Assembly: GCA_900757385.1 (NCBI GenBank)
Contig: CAAENO010000066.1
Location: 1-12,611, forward strand
Source of the DNA: an uncultured Collinsella sp.
GTDB lineage: Bacteria; Actinomycetota; Coriobacteriia; Coriobacteriales; Coriobacteriaceae
Direction of reading: 5' to 3'
Length of the DNA stretch: 12,611 bases
The position numbers were made by a program, and so were the translations under genes. Shown piece after piece: positions 12,308-12,611 of this stretch. How positions within the stretch are numbered: position 1 is the stretch's first letter; each line of letters starts with the position of its first letter. The notes below the pieces were generated by a model, which was not told the DNA's origin, ran no database searches, and was given only the letters and a program-made list of their open reading frames with translations.

Positions 12308-12611
12308 ATGGAGTCCTCCGCCTACCCGATGCTCTTTAGCCCGATCAAGGTCGGTACGACCGAGGTCAAGAACCGCGTCTTTATGCCGCCGATATCTACC
12401 AACCTGGCCGATCACGGCTATGTGACCGACGACTTGGTCGATCATTACCGTGCCCGCGCCAAGGGCGGCGTGGGTCTCATCATCACCGAGGTCGTGACGG
12501 TCGAGCCCACCTATACCTATCTGCCGGGCGATATGTGCTGCTACGACGACACGTTTATCCCCGGCTGGGAAAAGCTCGCCGCAGCCGTCCACGAGTATGG
12601 CTGCAAGATCA
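12308..12611 (+). CDS. Old Yellow Enzyme / 2-enoate reductase family flavoenzyme, N-terminal part (3' end outside window)
   Basis: The first 101 codons of a TIM-barrel FMN oxidoreductase are present. The beginning, PMLFSPIKVGTTEVKNRVFM, followed by PPISTNLADHGYVTDDLVDHY and ARAKGGVGLIITEVVTV, is typical of the NADH:flavin oxidoreductase / Old Yellow Enzyme group. That group includes enoate reductases and the bile-acid and phenylpropenoate reductases of gut anaerobes. Such enzymes reduce activated C=C bonds using NAD(P)H. The window ends before the catalytic and Fe-S or FAD domains, so the subgroup cannot be decided. AAAGGA (12295-12300) lies seven bases before the ATG. Confidence 0.9.
   Translation, partial: MESSAYPMLFSPIKVGTTEVKNRVFMPPISTNLADHGYVTDDLVDHYRARAKGGVGLIITEVVTVEPTYTYLPGDMCCYDDTFIPGWEKLAAAVHEYGCKI

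Overview
The window looks like chromosomal DNA from a high-GC Gram-positive gut anaerobe of the Coriobacteriia, most plausibly Collinsella or a close relative. This is inferred from the GC-rich third codon positions, strong AGGAGG-type ribosome binding sites, and the gene mix: an Ebg-type beta-galactosidase, an anaerobic Feo ferrous-iron system, HPr and an enoate-reductase-like flavoenzyme. No ribosomal RNA or other direct taxonomic marker is present.

Layout. (1) 1-1155 is the 3' two-thirds of aspS, closed by a strong terminator. (2) 1225-1472 holds a tandem array with an exact 62-bp period. Its units are hairpins whose stems differ in sequence but keep pairing. The array lies between aspS and a convergent LacI-family repressor gene (1461-2477, minus strand). 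(3) A 376-bp divergent intergenic region carries three near-identical CAACCGGTTG operators around a good promoter. They precede ebgA (2854-5862) and ebgC (5866-6321), the two subunits of an Ebg-type beta-galactosidase. (4) A leader with hairpins and an APC-superfamily amino-acid permease follow (6475-7938), ended by a strong terminator. (5) Next comes a 220-230-bp non-coding element bounded by long terminal inverted repeats (8038-8267), MITE-like in form. (6) A free-standing HPr gene (8360-8608) has His15 but Asp at the usual regulatory Ser46 position, and is followed by two hairpins. (7) A ferrous-iron uptake locus runs from 8748 to 12172: feoA1, feoA2, feoB and a FeoB-associated Cys-rich membrane protein. 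Its control region contains a perfect 15-bp inverted repeat, and a DtxR/IdeR-like box lies in front of feoB. (8) The window ends inside an Old Yellow Enzyme / enoate-reductase family gene (12308 onward), whose leader has a paired CAGTNACTG operator candidate.

How it works together. The LacI-type protein very likely represses ebgAC through the three operators: one overlaps the -35 box and one overlaps the start point. Sugar release by EbgAC would relieve repression. The feo cluster should import Fe2+ under an iron-sensing repressor of the DtxR family. No sugar permease is present beside ebgAC; the adjacent transporter looks like an amino-acid carrier and may belong to a separate unit.

The most novel-looking items are the 62-bp covarying hairpin array, the terminal-inverted-repeat element, the natural Asp46 HPr, and the paired operator architecture shared by the feo and flavoenzyme promoters.
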